Part shown: positions 34,048 to 43,488 of the stretch, piece by piece
Numbering within the stretch: the first letter of the stretch is position 1
Layout of the letters: each line of letters starts with the position of its first letter
Origin: Lachnospiraceae bacterium
GTDB taxonomy: Bacteria; Bacillota; Clostridia; Lachnospirales; Lachnospiraceae
Reading direction: 5' to 3'
DNA length: 59,438 nucleotides
NCBI GenBank assembly: GCA_900766575.1
Contig: CAAFVW010000107.1
Location: 1 to 59,438 of the forward strand
The notes under the pieces: model-generated
Told to the model about the DNA's origin: nothing
The model's database searches: none
The model's input: the letters and a program-made list of their open reading frames with translations, nothing else
Translations under genes and position numbers: made by a program

Positions 34048-34548
34048 ATGAATTACTTAATAGAAATAGTTATTTTTAATGTCATCATTTTTACAATTTG
34101 TGGTATCAATATGGTGAAGAAGGGGAAACTCGGCATGATACAGGAATACCCAAAGGCGATACAGGATCGGTGCAGAGAACTGGAATTGATTCAGGAAAGT
34201 TCCGGGAAACTTACAAAAAAGGCAACAATAGGAAAACTGGGATTTTTTACCGGATACATATTTTTGCAGACGGTATTGGCGTACTGTATCGGCGGTGCAC
34301 GTACGTTTTTTGAAGGATGGTTTCACGGATATATTATGTGGGTAGCTGAGATGTGGTTTGATGCATTGGTAGTGGATTGTCTGTGGTTTTGCCATAGTAA
34401 AAAGATGGTAATTCCGGGAACTGAGGATTTGGTGGATGCTTACCATGATTATTGGCATCATATAAAATATGCAGTGATAGGAATGTTCAGCCAGGCGGTG
34501 ATTGCTTTACCGGTAGGACTTTTGGTGATGTGGTTGTCTGCAAGATGA
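34048..34548 (+). CDS. Conserved hypothetical membrane protein
   Basis: A 166-aa protein with about four hydrophobic segments: residues 1-22, about 68-88, about 95-120 and 145-163. Between the first two is a charged stretch (KGKLGMIQEYPKAIQDRCRELELI). The cytoplasmic/loop section around 120-145 contains VIPGTEDLVDAYHDYWHH. GGGGAG lies 8 nt upstream of the ATG. Lachnospiraceae and other Clostridia carry similar unnamed proteins; I do not recognise a function. It stands upstream of the TipA-like regulator but with a 200-bp gap and a separate promoter. Confidence 0.75.
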   Translation: MNYLIEIVIFNVIIFTICGINMVKKGKLGMIQEYPKAIQDRCRELELIQESSGKLTKKATIGKLGFFTGYIFLQTVLAYCIGGARTFFEGWFHGYIMWVAEMWFDALVVDCLWFCHSKKMVIPGTEDLVDAYHDYWHHIKYAVIGMFSQAVIALPVGLLVMWLSAR

Positions 34549-34696
34549 AGATACAAGAATTTCCATATATTTTCCATTTATTAAGTCTTTCCGCAGTTCA
34601 TTGAACTGTGTGTACTGAATGTAAGATCGGTATTTGTATCCCGACAACTTCCTGTTTGTAAGCTAAAACATAAATCAGAATATTTTGTAACTACTA

Positions 34697-34727
34697 TTGA
34701 CTCCTACCTTGCGTAATAGTTTAAAGT
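34697..34727 (+). promoter_or_regulatory. MerR-type promoter of the TipA-like regulator
   Basis: -35 TTGACT (34697-34702) and -10 TAAAGT (34722-34727) are separated by 19 nt. The spacer carries the dyad ACTCCTAC-CTTGC-GTAATAGT. An overlong spacer with a central dyad is the hallmark of MerR-family controlled promoters. Confidence 0.65.
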
Positions 34728-34753
34728 ATGCTTATCGAGAGGAGGAAATAACA

Positions 34754-35488
34754 ATGATGACAGTAAATGAAGTAAGTAAATTGACCGGAGTGAGTATACG
34801 CACTTTGCAATATTACGATACCATTGGGCTCTTATCACCCATTGCACATACTGAGTCCGGATACCGGTTGTATGACGATACATCCCTGGAACGGCTACAG
34901 CAGATCTTACTGTTTCGGGAATTGGAATTTCCTCTTAAGGAAATTAAAAGGATCATAGATGCCCCTAATTTTGACAGAAATAAAGCGTTAGAACAACAGA
35001 TTTCATTGCTTACCATGAAAAAGGAGCATCTTGAAAATCTTATTAATTTCGCTCGGGGAATCAAAGGAATAGGAGTGAAATATATGGATTTTAAAGCATT
35101 TGACACAAGAAAGATCGATGAGTATTCTAAACGCGCAAAAGAACAGTGGGGACAGACTGCCGAGTACAAGGAGTTTGAAGAAAAAACAAAGAACTGGACA
35201 AAAGAGGAGGAATCTGCTGTTGCTAATGAGTTCATGCAGATATTTGTCGAATTCGGGCAAATGAAGGAAATGGACCCTGCCGATGAGCAGGTGCAACAGC
35301 AGGTAAGAAAACTTCAAGCTTACATTACAGAGCATTTTTATACCTGTTCTGATAAGATTTTATGTGGTCTTGGAAGAATGTATGCCGGTGGTGGAGAACT
35401 TACGGAAAACATCGATGCGGTCGGTGGAACAGGCACTGCGGAATTTGCAAGCAAAGCCATGGATATATTCTATATGAGCAGAAGATAA
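34754..35488 (+). CDS. MerR family regulator with TipAS drug-binding domain (TipA-like)
   Basis: A 244-aa protein. Residues about 1-70 are a MerR winged helix (VNEVSKLTGVSIRTLQYYDTIGLL, SGYRLYDD). A dimerisation coiled coil follows (about 75-110). Residues about 125-242 resemble TipAS, the globin-like domain that captures thiopeptide and other drugs (EYSKRAKEQWGQTAEYKEFE, YTCSDKILCGLGRMY). The ATG at 34754 has AGGAGG 8 nt upstream. Autoregulation from the MerR-type promoter is expected. No efflux gene is adjacent, so further targets lie elsewhere. Confidence 0.9.
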   Translation: MMTVNEVSKLTGVSIRTLQYYDTIGLLSPIAHTESGYRLYDDTSLERLQQILLFRELEFPLKEIKRIIDAPNFDRNKALEQQISLLTMKKEHLENLINFARGIKGIGVKYMDFKAFDTRKIDEYSKRAKEQWGQTAEYKEFEEKTKNWTKEEESAVANEFMQIFVEFGQMKEMDPADEQVQQQVRKLQAYITEHFYTCSDKILCGLGRMYAGGGELTENIDAVGGTGTAEFASKAMDIFYMSRR

Positions 35489-35506
35489 CTTCCGGTTTTT
35501 CGAACG

Positions 35507-35540
35507 AAACGGTAATAATAGAAATATTATTGCCGTTTTT
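35507..35540 (+). terminator. Terminator of the TipA-like gene
   Basis: AACGGTAATAAT pairs with ATTATTGCCGTT (one G-T) and ends in TTTTT, about 20 nt after the stop codon. Confidence 0.85.
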
Positions 35541-35691
35541 AATAAACAGTATAAGTTATCAATACACATTTGAAGAAAATGATAAAATATGTATTGATAA
35601 TTTAAATTATTAAGACTGCTAAACTATAATTTATATATGAGATTTACAGATAGTGAAAAATAGTGTAAAAATAATGGAATATTGATATAAA

Positions 35692-35752
35692 AAAAGAAAC
35701 GAGCAACCCTTTCGGCGAATAATCGCTTACCAGACAAAAACCCGTTTCTTTT
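35692..35752. terminator. Second terminator, for the YeiH gene
   Basis: AAAAGAAACG pairs with CGTTTCTTTT around a 41-nt loop with A and T runs on opposite sides, so it can act in both directions. It lies about 70 nt beyond the stop of the leftward yeiH-like gene. Between the two terminators (35541-35690) I see only AT-rich DNA. Confidence 0.6.
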
Positions 35753-35820
35753 ATATTCCTAATAATACTATATGATATCAAAAATGGCAAAGATTATAAT
35801 AGAATTTTAATCTTCCAAAA

Positions 35821-36858
35821 TTACCAGATTTTCATCACATGCTGCATGGCAAGACTAACAATTGTAATTCCACACCAGCAGGATGCTCCGACAATGATGG
35901 GCTTTCCGCCTGTTTTAATGAGCTTTATGATATTACTGTTCAATCCGATTGCAGCCATTGCCATAATGATTAAAAACTTAGACAACTCCTTCACCGGCTG
36001 AAACACATTCGCATCCACGCCCATATGTACGCAGACTGTGGTAAAAATGGCTGCAAGTACAAAATATAATATAAACATCGGGAATGCTTTCTTCAGGCTG
36101 AACTTTGCAGCCTGCTTTCCTGCTTTTGTACTCTTCCTTGCCTGCAGCAATGATAATCCAAACGTGATCGGTATAATCGCAAGTGTTCTTGTAAGCTTTA
36201 CGGTCACCGCTTTATTCAATGTCTCACTTCCGAGATTCCACATACTGTCCCATGTTGATGCGGCAGCCGTTACCGATGATGTGTCATTGATTGCAGTCCC
36301 TGCGAAAATACCAAAGGCCTCTCCATGTACCGTATCAAATCCTATCAGTTTTCCAAGGATCGGGAAAAAAATAGCCGCAAGTACATTAAAAAAGAAAATT
36401 ACAGCGATCGACTGCGCTATTTCATCATCATCGGCATCAATCACCGGCGCTGCTGCCGCAATAGCGGAACCTCCACAGATAGATGACCCGACACCTACAA
36501 GTATCGCTGTATTTGTATGTACTTTAAGTAATCCGTGCAATACCCAGGCGATTACAAGAGATGTTGTAATCGTACATACAATAATCGGCAACGACTGCTT
36601 TCCTGTCTGAAAGATCACGCCAAGATTCATTCCAAATCCAAGCAGGACTACTGCTGCCTGAAGTACTATCTTCGATGTCCATTTGATTCCTGCTTCTGCT
36701 TTTCCCTTGTCATTCCAAAACATTGTGATGATCATTCCGGCTATAATCGCTATAATTGCGCCTCCTATTACGGGAAACATTTTTCCCAATATCCATGCCG
36801 GTATTGCTATCGCGAGACAAACCAGAATACCACGCCAATTTTTCTTAATAAAATTCAT
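35821..36858 (-). CDS. YeiH/UPF0324 family putative sulfate exporter
   Basis: A 345-aa membrane protein with about ten TM segments. Family signatures include VVLLGFGMNLG, VGVGSSICGGSAIAAAAPVI and GTAINDTSSVTAA. E. coli YeiH and relatives are annotated as putative sulfate/sulfonate exporters without firm proof. The ATG at 36858 (MNFIKKNW) has GAGAGG 10 nt upstream; the longer frame to 36909 is not supported. It is divergent from a LysR regulator, the usual arrangement for yeiH/yeiE. Confidence 0.9.
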   Translation of the reverse strand: MNFIKKNWRGILVCLAIAIPAWILGKMFPVIGGAIIAIIAGMIITMFWNDKGKAEAGIKWTSKIVLQAAVVLLGFGMNLGVIFQTGKQSLPIIVCTITTSLVIAWVLHGLLKVHTNTAILVGVGSSICGGSAIAAAAPVIDADDDEIAQSIAVIFFFNVLAAIFFPILGKLIGFDTVHGEAFGIFAGTAINDTSSVTAAASTWDSMWNLGSETLNKAVTVKLTRTLAIIPITFGLSLLQARKSTKAGKQAAKFSLKKAFPMFILYFVLAAIFTTVCVHMGVDANVFQPVKELSKFLIIMAMAAIGLNSNIIKLIKTGGKPIIVGASCWCGITIVSLAMQHVMKIW

Positions 36859-36976
36859 GAAGTACCAACCTCTCTTTTTTCTTAATGAAAAAAGTATAGC
36901 TCTGTACATTCATAATGTAAAATTATATAATAATATTGAACAATAAATTTTTTTTATTGACAAAAAGGAGCCACCT

Positions 36977-37855
36977 ATGCTGGATTTTAGAATAGAAACG
37001 TTTCTCACAGTATGCCGGACAATGAATTTTACCACTGCCGCAAAGCAATTAAACATTACTCAGCCTGCTGTATCCCAGCATATTCACTTTTTGGAAGAAG
37101 AATACGATACCTCTCTCTTTATTTACCAAAACAAGCAGCTGTCTCTTACCGATTCCGGAGACCTGCTCAGAAAACGTCTGCTGACGATGAAGAATGATGA
37201 GAAGTCTATAAAGGAAGAGTTAAAAAGCAGTTGCCTGGAAACAGAATCTCTTTCTATCGGTGTTACTATGACAATCGGTGAATATGCAATTGTTGATAAA
37301 CTCTCCGATTTTTTAACGCGCCACCCCAAAACAAATATTCATATTCATTATGGTAATACCTCACAGCTTTTGCATCTGCTCGACAACGGCCAAATCAATC
37401 TTGCCATCGTGGAAGGTAATTATCCCAAAGAAAATTATACCTGTAAAAAATACAGCACAGAGGACTATATCGCTGTCTGTGCCGCATCTCATAGTTTTCT
37501 TGCAGGCCATCCTCATACCCTGAGTGATCTGGTACAGGAACGTCTTCTTTTACGCGAGGAAGGATCCGGTACGAGAAATATTCTGGAACAAAGTCTGATT
37601 GCCCGTGGCTTGCGTATTTCTGATTTTCCTCATTATGCTGAAATTGAAAATATGCACACCATCATCAGTCTGCTGAAAAAGGACTGTGGAATCTCATTTC
37701 TGTATAAAATTGCTGTGGAAGCCGAATTACATTCCGGTGTAATCAAAGAAATTCCCCTGGATGACTTCCGAATGCAGCATGATTTTGATATTATCTGGGA
37801 AAAACAAAGTATATTTGCTGAGAAATATATTTCTTTCTGTGAGGAATTTATTTAG
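36977..37855 (+). CDS. LysR family transcriptional regulator
   Basis: A 292-aa LysR-type regulator. The winged helix is at 1-60 (FLTVCRTMNFTTAAKQLNITQPAVSQHI) and the effector-binding domain at about 90-290 (LSIGVTMTIGEYAI, LLLREEGSGTRN). It is divergent from the yeiH-like exporter with a 118-bp AT-rich shared promoter region and probably controls it, as YeiE does in enterobacteria (inference). A VOC-family gene follows after 13 bp with its own AGGAGG and may be co-transcribed. Confidence 0.93.
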   Translation: MLDFRIETFLTVCRTMNFTTAAKQLNITQPAVSQHIHFLEEEYDTSLFIYQNKQLSLTDSGDLLRKRLLTMKNDEKSIKEELKSSCLETESLSIGVTMTIGEYAIVDKLSDFLTRHPKTNIHIHYGNTSQLLHLLDNGQINLAIVEGNYPKENYTCKKYSTEDYIAVCAASHSFLAGHPHTLSDLVQERLLLREEGSGTRNILEQSLIARGLRISDFPHYAEIENMHTIISLLKKDCGISFLYKIAVEAELHSGVIKEIPLDDFRMQHDFDIIWEKQSIFAEKYISFCEEFI

Positions 37856-37868
37856 GAGGACGACATCT

Positions 37869-38204
37869 ATGAAAATCGAACACATTGCACTTTATGTAAA
37901 CGATCTGGAAGAAGCCAGGACTTTCTTCCAGAAGTATCTTGGTGCAGAATCAAATTGCGGCTACCACAATCCGAATACCAACTTTCGCTCCTACTTTCTT
38001 ACGTTTGATGACGGTGCTCGACTTGAGATTATGAACAAGCCGGAAATGTCCGATCTTCCAAAAGACCCTGTCCGGACAGGATATGCGCATATTGCTTTCA
38101 GCGTAGGCACTAAGGAAAAAGTGGACTCCCTGACCGCCGAGCTGAAAGCAGGTGGATTACCGTCTGAAGATTTTCGGATATGCCGAAATAATCAATCGAA
38201 ATGA
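37869..38204 (+). pseudogene. VOC family (glyoxalase-like) protein, 3' truncated
   Basis: A 111-aa frame starting MKIEHIALYVNDLEEARTFFQKYLG, then SYFLTFDDGARLEIM and TGYAHIAFSVGT: the first three of the four beta-alpha-beta-beta-beta modules. The usual last part of about 15-25 residues, which carries the final metal-ligand glutamate, is replaced by PSEDFRICRNNQSK and a stop at the very end of the convergent UvrA-like gene. It is preceded by AGGAGG. Loss of the last strand and ligand makes activity unlikely. Confidence 0.6.
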
Positions 38205-40697
38205 TCAATTAAGATATTTTCCAGTTACGCTTTCGCTGTTCCCGGCGATTTCCTCCGGTGTTCCGCTCGCAATGATTCTGCCGCCGTTTTCTCCGCCTCC
38301 GGGACCCATATCGATGATATAATCTGCATTCCTGATCACATCCAGGTCATGCTCGATTACAATGACAGTCGCTCCTCTCGATACCAGACGGTCAAATACC
38401 TGTAAAAGGGTCTGCACATCCAGAGGATGCAGGCCTATCGTCGGCTCATCAAACACGAATACCGACGCATCCTGCCGGCGTTCCATTTCGGATGCAAGCT
38501 TTAACCTCTGCGCCTCTCCACCGGACAAACTCGGCGTTGCCTCCCCTAACGTCAGATAACCAAGTCCCAGGTCCTGTAGAATCTGCAGTCTGGAGCTTAT
38601 CTTTTTCATATCTTCGCAGACATGCAGCGCCTGCGTGACATCCATATCCATCAATTCCGGCAGAGAATACCATTCACCGGATTTTGTTTTTCTCCGGATA
38701 TTCCCGGCATCACGGTGATATCTGCTTCCATGACAATCCGGACACGGAATCTCCACATCCGGCAAAAACTGTACGTCAAGGCTGATCGAACCCGTTCCAT
38801 CACAGGTCGGGCAGCGAAGTTTTCCTGTATTGTATGAAAAATCTCCCGCATTATATCCTGCTTCTTTTGCTTCGGGAAGCTTCGCATATACTTTTCTCAG
38901 TTCATCGTGTACATTCGCATAAGTCGCTACCGTAGAACGCACGTTGATTCCAATGGGTGCTGCATCAATCAGTTTTACCTGCTCAATGTCCTTCGCAGTA
39001 ATGTTTTTCACATGAGGCGGCAGCTTTGTTCCGTTTATCATCACCTCCAGCGCAGGAATCAGACTTTCCAGGATCAATGTTGTCTTTCCGGATCCTGATA
39101 CACCGGTTACCACCGTGAGCCGTCCTTTGGGAATATCCGCTTCCAGCGGTTTTACGGTATGGATAGCATCTGTGGAAATCCGGATGGCGCCCATAGAGAA
39201 CATTTCCTGTGCGGATGCTTTCTTCCGATAAATGTGATGTGTTTCCTTCAGAAATGTTCCGATTCTGGAATCCGGATTTGCCGCAATTTCCGGAATAGTA
39301 CCCTGTGCAATGACTCTGCCTCCTTCTGCACCGGCCTTGGGTCCCATCTCCACGACCCAGTCCGCCTCTGCCAGAATCTGCGTATCATGATCCACCAAAA
39401 TGACAGAATTGCCGTCCGCAATCAGATCATGCATGACATCGGTAAGCCCCACGATATTGGATGGATGAAGACCGATGGATGGCTCGTCCAGCACGTACAG
39501 TACTCCCGTTGTCCGATTTCTGACCGCACGCGCCAGCTGCATTCTCTGCCGTTCTCCCGTGGAAAGTGTAGAAGTTGCTCTGTCCAATGACAGATATCCC
39601 AGCCCCAGATCCATCAGCCTTTTTGCAACCATCTGGAACGATTCACAGATATTTTCTGCCATTGGCCGCATTTCTTCCGGCAAAGTATCCGATACATGGT
39701 CTACCCATTCTACGAGCTCAGAAAGCGACATCCTACAGGCCTCCGCCAGCGTGATACCACAGAGCTTCGGCTGCCTTGCCCTCTCGGAAAGTCTTGTCCC
39801 TCCGCAATCCGGACAGACATCCTCCTTCAGGAATCGCTCCACTCTCTTCATTCCTTTCTCATCCTTCACCTTGGATAAGGCGTTCTCCACCGTATAAACA
39901 GCGTTAAAATAAGTAAAATCAAGTTCCCCCGACTGGTTGGTATTTTTTGCTTTATAAAAAATATGCTTTTTCTCCGCCGGTCCATGATATACGATCTCTT
40001 TTTCCTCTTTTGTAAGGTCTCTGAACGGCACATCCGTGCGCACTCCCATTTCCCTGCATACGTCTGTCATGAGCGACCACATCAATGTCTTCCAGGGAAG
40101 GACAGCTCCTTCATCAATGGTTAAGGATTCATCCGGAATCAGCGAAGCCTCATCTACCATCCGTACATATCCTGTACCGCCGCAGGTCTGACAGGCTCCC
40201 TGCGAATTAAAAGAAAGCTCTTCTGCGGATGGTGCAAAAAAATGTACTCCGCAAATGGGGCAACAGAGCTCCTTTCCCGCTGCTACCTCAAGTGTCGGTT
40301 CCAGATAATGACCATTGGGGCAGCAATGGTTTGCAAGTCTGGAATACATCAGCCGCAGCGAATTCAGCAGTTCCGATCCGGTTCCAAACGTACTCCGGAT
40401 CCCCGGAACGCCCGGTCTCTGGTGCAATGCCAGCGCTGCCGGGATATGCAGCACCTCATCTACCTCGGCCCGGGGTGCCTGTGTCATTCTACGTCTGGTA
40501 TAGGTTGATAATGCATCCAGATATCTCCGCGATCCTTCCGCATACAACACACCGAGCGCAAGAGACGATTTACCGGAGCCGGACACACCGGCGATTCCCA
40601 CGATCTTGTTTAGCGGAATATCCACATCTATATGTTTCAAATTATGAACATGGGCATTTCGAATTTTAATGACATTCGGTTGGTTCTGTTCTTTCAT
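38205..40697 (-). CDS. UvrA-like ABC ATPase (class II UvrA, lacking the UvrB-binding domain)
   Basis: An 830-aa excinuclease UvrA homologue. Two ABC modules are visible: Walker A GVSGSGKSSLA and GVSGSGKTTLI, signatures LSTGERQRMQLARA and LSGGEAQRLKLASE, and Walker B VLDEPSIGLHP and VFDEPTIGLHP. Zinc-finger cysteines occur in CPICG/CQTCGGTGY, CPDCGGTR and CPTCDGTG/CPDCHGSRY. At about 830 aa it is 100 residues shorter than housekeeping UvrA; the UvrB-contact region after the first Walker A is reduced, as in UvrA2/DrrC-type proteins linked to tolerance of DNA-intercalating drugs. It is preceded by no operon partner. Confidence 0.9.
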   Translation of the reverse strand: MKEQNQPNVIKIRNAHVHNLKHIDVDIPLNKIVGIAGVSGSGKSSLALGVLYAEGSRRYLDALSTYTRRRMTQAPRAEVDEVLHIPAALALHQRPGVPGIRSTFGTGSELLNSLRLMYSRLANHCCPNGHYLEPTLEVAAGKELCCPICGVHFFAPSAEELSFNSQGACQTCGGTGYVRMVDEASLIPDESLTIDEGAVLPWKTLMWSLMTDVCREMGVRTDVPFRDLTKEEKEIVYHGPAEKKHIFYKAKNTNQSGELDFTYFNAVYTVENALSKVKDEKGMKRVERFLKEDVCPDCGGTRLSERARQPKLCGITLAEACRMSLSELVEWVDHVSDTLPEEMRPMAENICESFQMVAKRLMDLGLGYLSLDRATSTLSTGERQRMQLARAVRNRTTGVLYVLDEPSIGLHPSNIVGLTDVMHDLIADGNSVILVDHDTQILAEADWVVEMGPKAGAEGGRVIAQGTIPEIAANPDSRIGTFLKETHHIYRKKASAQEMFSMGAIRISTDAIHTVKPLEADIPKGRLTVVTGVSGSGKTTLILESLIPALEVMINGTKLPPHVKNITAKDIEQVKLIDAAPIGINVRSTVATYANVHDELRKVYAKLPEAKEAGYNAGDFSYNTGKLRCPTCDGTGSISLDVQFLPDVEIPCPDCHGSRYHRDAGNIRRKTKSGEWYSLPELMDMDVTQALHVCEDMKKISSRLQILQDLGLGYLTLGEATPSLSGGEAQRLKLASEMERRQDASVFVFDEPTIGLHPLDVQTLLQVFDRLVSRGATVIVIEHDLDVIRNADYIIDMGPGGGENGGRIIASGTPEEIAGNSESVTGKYLN

Positions 40698-40823
40698 TTC
40701 CTTATTCCTTCCGTATAACGAGTTATTCCTATCCTATTATACAATAAAAGCCTGAAAATCGGCCAAGAAATTGCATTTGCCAACGTTGCCCATTGCATTT
40801 TCCGCGTTATTGCTTTAGATTAA

Positions 40824-41009
40824 GATTACGATCTGATAAAACGAATCGCTTTCTACGAGCGAAACGGTATCTTCCAGACCAATCATTTTTTCACTTATGA
40901 TGATGTGACCTATGAAATACTAAGTACAGACAAAACCTTTGATGAAAATGACTATAACAGAAATCTTGAAAGCCATTTTCAGATATTCAGGAAGAAATCA
41001 AAAGGATGA
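40824..41009 (+). pseudogene. GNAT acetyltransferase C-terminal fragment
   Basis: No start codon is available, but the frame reads IKRIAFYERNGIF followed by HFFTYDDVTYEIL, a typical end of a GNAT family N-acetyltransferase (the RRxxFYERNGF motif). An in-frame TAA precedes it at 40821. It ends inside the antisense MATE remnant. Only about 60 residues remain of a domain that needs about 150. Confidence 0.6.
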
Positions 41010-41540
41010 TATTTTGACATGTATGGTTTTCTATACTAGAAAAAATTCCTATCCCTGCAGTAATTATTTTCGCAAACACCAGTGCAAATTCGTAGGCCAG
41101 CGTTTTGATCTCTCTGAGCGACTTTGCTTCGCCTGCTCCGTAGAACTGACTCATGAGCGGCTGACTGCCATCTCCGACACCCTGCAGCACAAGATACACA
41201 ATGCAGATGATGTAAGAGATACAGGCATAGATTGCAATTGCCTCCTGCCCGATAATGATCGCAAGCGCTGCCCCGCGCATTCCCTGTCCCATGGCCCACA
41301 CGAAAGCATAGTCCAGGATAATATTGGTGACAAAGCCACAAATCATGGCAACCATTGCCCAGAAGGAACCGCCGTAATTGCGCATAAACGGAACAAGGCC
41401 TGTGCCAAATACCTGTAATAATGTTCCCAGAGCTATCACTGTGATATATTGCTTTCCGAGGGTCAGCAATTCTCCGGATGCACCGAGCGCTGTGAGGATT
41501 TGCAACGATGTCAGGGATAATATACCAGTGACAGTCCATT
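41010..41540 (-). pseudogene. MATE transporter remnant (both ends lost, internal deletion)
   Basis: The frame, readable from about 41540 down, carries MATE segments: ILTALGASGELLTLGKQY, FMRNYGGSFWAMVAMICGFVTNIILDYAFVW, then after GQEAIA a jump to YLVLQGVGDGSQPLMSQFYG. In intact MATE proteins these parts are separated by roughly 60 residues. The 5' third and everything after about AKIITAGIGIF are missing. It ends against the GNAT fragment on the opposite strand. A separate, intact MATE gene is at 2839-4230. Confidence 0.7.
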
Positions 41541-41573
41541 CCTATCAACTTACTATACAAAAATGTCTGACAG

Positions 41574-41582
41574 TGCTATAAT
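41574..41582 (+). promoter_or_regulatory. Extended -10 promoter of the GGDEF gene
   Basis: TGC-TATAAT lies about 56 nt before the GGDEF start codon, immediately beyond the MATE remnant. No clear -35 is visible. Confidence 0.45.
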
Positions 41583-41637
41583 ATAAGGTACATCTGTAAA
41601 ATCTAAGTACTATTAGACAACGAGGTTCTTATCACAT

Positions 41638-43419
41638 ATGAAGCACAATCATCAGAAATTCTCATACATCAAATGGCTGCTGCCGGTACTGGTCTTCCTC
41701 ATCGGCGGAAGCATCCTGCACATAATCGCCCATACGGTTCGTCACGCGGATTACGAACGGAACCGTGCAAAAGCGGAACTGAATGCCGTCACTTATGCCA
41801 ACCAGATGACGGATGCGCTGTACAACGGCATCGGTATCACGGATTTGCTGAAGCTGATCCTGATCAGTGGGGATGGCAATATTGATAAATTTGATGTGGT
41901 GGCACAGCATATGATGGCGGATTATGTTCAGAGCATCCAGCTCGCCCCGAATGGTGTCGTCACCGAGATTTACCCGGAAGCAGAAAACGAGACTGGTAAG
42001 ATCGATCTGATTCACGACGAGACCCGCGGTGATATTGTGAATTACGGAATCGACAACAATATCGTAGTCATGCAGGGACCTTTTGAGCTCAAGCAGGGCG
42101 GACAGGGAATTGCGATCCGTAATCCCGTTTTCCTTCAGGACGAAAATGGCAACAGCACCTTCTGGGGATTGACCATCGTCATCATCCGTGTTCCGGATAT
42201 TTTTATAGATTCTGTAAACGCTCTCACGAACTTCGAATACGAATACAGTTTATCTAAAACGCCGTCTCCGCTATCCAATGAATTCAAAGTAATCGATCAT
42301 TCCGGTGCAGAATTGACAGATCCGGTTTCTTACACGTTTGAGCTCGGAGGCTGTACCTGGCAACTGGATGTCATGCCAAAAGGAGGCTGGCAAAAGAGCA
42401 AAAAACTTCCTTTTTTCTTTATATGCGGTGCCTGTATTATTCTCCTGCTGGAGACTCTTACGATTGCCTTTTTGATCATGCGGGAGCAACGGCGCAAATT
42501 CCGTCAGCTCTCTCTGACAGATGGTTTGACGGGACTGTTGAACCGTACCGGATTCGATGAACAGGTGGATTCCTATCTGCAAAAAGCCGATGTCAGATCC
42601 TGTGTCGGAATTTTGCTGGATGTCGATAATTTTAAGTTTATCAATGATATGTACGGTCATGCGGTAGGAGACCGGGTATTACAGCAGCTGGCGGATTCCA
42701 TGTGGAAAGCCTTTCCCGAAAATGCGATTCTCGGTCGGAACGGTGGTGATGAATTCTGCATTATCCTGAAGGATTGCAACGTAGAAGAAGCCGCTTCACA
42801 AATCGAAGCTTTCAGTAAGTCTCCACGGACTTTTGAAAGCAAGGGGCAGGTGCACAACTACGGTATTTCCATAGGCTATGCCGAGTACCCCACCCACGCA
42901 GAGAAAATCTCCGATCTGCTGCGTTATGCGGATATGGCTCTCTATGAAGTAAAACTTGGCGGAAAACACAGCTGTCTCTGCTACAAGAGCAGCTTCCACA
43001 CTTCCAAGCGGACACAGCTGGGATTTGAACTGGATGATATCTCCAGCAACCTGCCCGGCGCCTTTTTCATCTACAAAGCAGATAAAACAGACGAACGCAT
43101 TCTGTTCGCCAACCGGGAAATGATCCACCTCACGGGATGTACCGACCTGAATGACTTTATGCAGTTCACTGATCGTAAATTCAGGAATCTGGTTCATCCG
43201 GAAGATTATTCGAAGATAGAGAGCAGCATCTGGGAGCAGATAGAATCCCACAGAGATGGTGATAACGATTATGTGAAATACCGCCTTGCCACAAAAAGCG
43301 GTTCTTACAAGACCGTTCTGGACTTTGGCCGTATCGTGGAAAGCGAATATTATGGTTCTGTTTTCTATGTATTGATCGTGGATTGTGATTATATTGATTT
43401 GCATTACGATAATTTTTAA
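41638..43419 (+). CDS. Membrane diguanylate cyclase (GGDEF) with extracellular sensor and C-terminal PAS-like domain
   Basis: A 593-aa protein. TM1 at about 11-32, an extracytoplasmic sensor of about 230 residues resembling CHASE (IRNPVFLQDENGNSTFWGLTIVIIRV), and TM2 at about 260-283. The GGDEF domain covers about 290-445 with DGLTGLLNRTGFDE and the intact active site RNGGDEF; the inhibitory RxxD site upstream is not seen. Residues about 470-590 look like a PAS domain. It would make c-di-GMP from GTP. No EAL or PilZ gene is adjacent. Confidence 0.92.
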   Translation: MKHNHQKFSYIKWLLPVLVFLIGGSILHIIAHTVRHADYERNRAKAELNAVTYANQMTDALYNGIGITDLLKLILISGDGNIDKFDVVAQHMMADYVQSIQLAPNGVVTEIYPEAENETGKIDLIHDETRGDIVNYGIDNNIVVMQGPFELKQGGQGIAIRNPVFLQDENGNSTFWGLTIVIIRVPDIFIDSVNALTNFEYEYSLSKTPSPLSNEFKVIDHSGAELTDPVSYTFELGGCTWQLDVMPKGGWQKSKKLPFFFICGACIILLLETLTIAFLIMREQRRKFRQLSLTDGLTGLLNRTGFDEQVDSYLQKADVRSCVGILLDVDNFKFINDMYGHAVGDRVLQQLADSMWKAFPENAILGRNGGDEFCIILKDCNVEEAASQIEAFSKSPRTFESKGQVHNYGISIGYAEYPTHAEKISDLLRYADMALYEVKLGGKHSCLCYKSSFHTSKRTQLGFELDDISSNLPGAFFIYKADKTDERILFANREMIHLTGCTDLNDFMQFTDRKFRNLVHPEDYSKIESSIWEQIESHRDGDNDYVKYRLATKSGSYKTVLDFGRIVESEYYGSVFYVLIVDCDYIDLHYDNF

Positions 43420-43448
43420 TGCTGTAACTACAAAAATACGCATAACTG

Positions 43449-43484
43449 AAATACCTCCGGAACATACTATATCCGGAGGTATTT
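43449..43484 (+). promoter_or_regulatory. Hairpin that doubles as terminator and hides the DUF438 ribosome binding site
   Basis: AAATACCTCCGGA (43449-43461) and TCCGGAGGTATTT (43472-43484) are a perfect 13-bp inverted repeat with a 10-nt loop and trailing Ts. The ribosome binding site GGAGG at 43475-43479, 9 nt before the ATG at 43489, lies entirely in the 3' arm. When folded, it would end GGDEF transcripts and/or block translation of the next gene. Confidence 0.75.
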
Positions 43485-43488
43485 TTAT

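Noticed and set aside
16330..41540. Insertion sequence or prophage remnants to explain the broken genes
   Set aside because: No transposase, integrase or target-site duplication was seen; plain deletions explain the junctions better.
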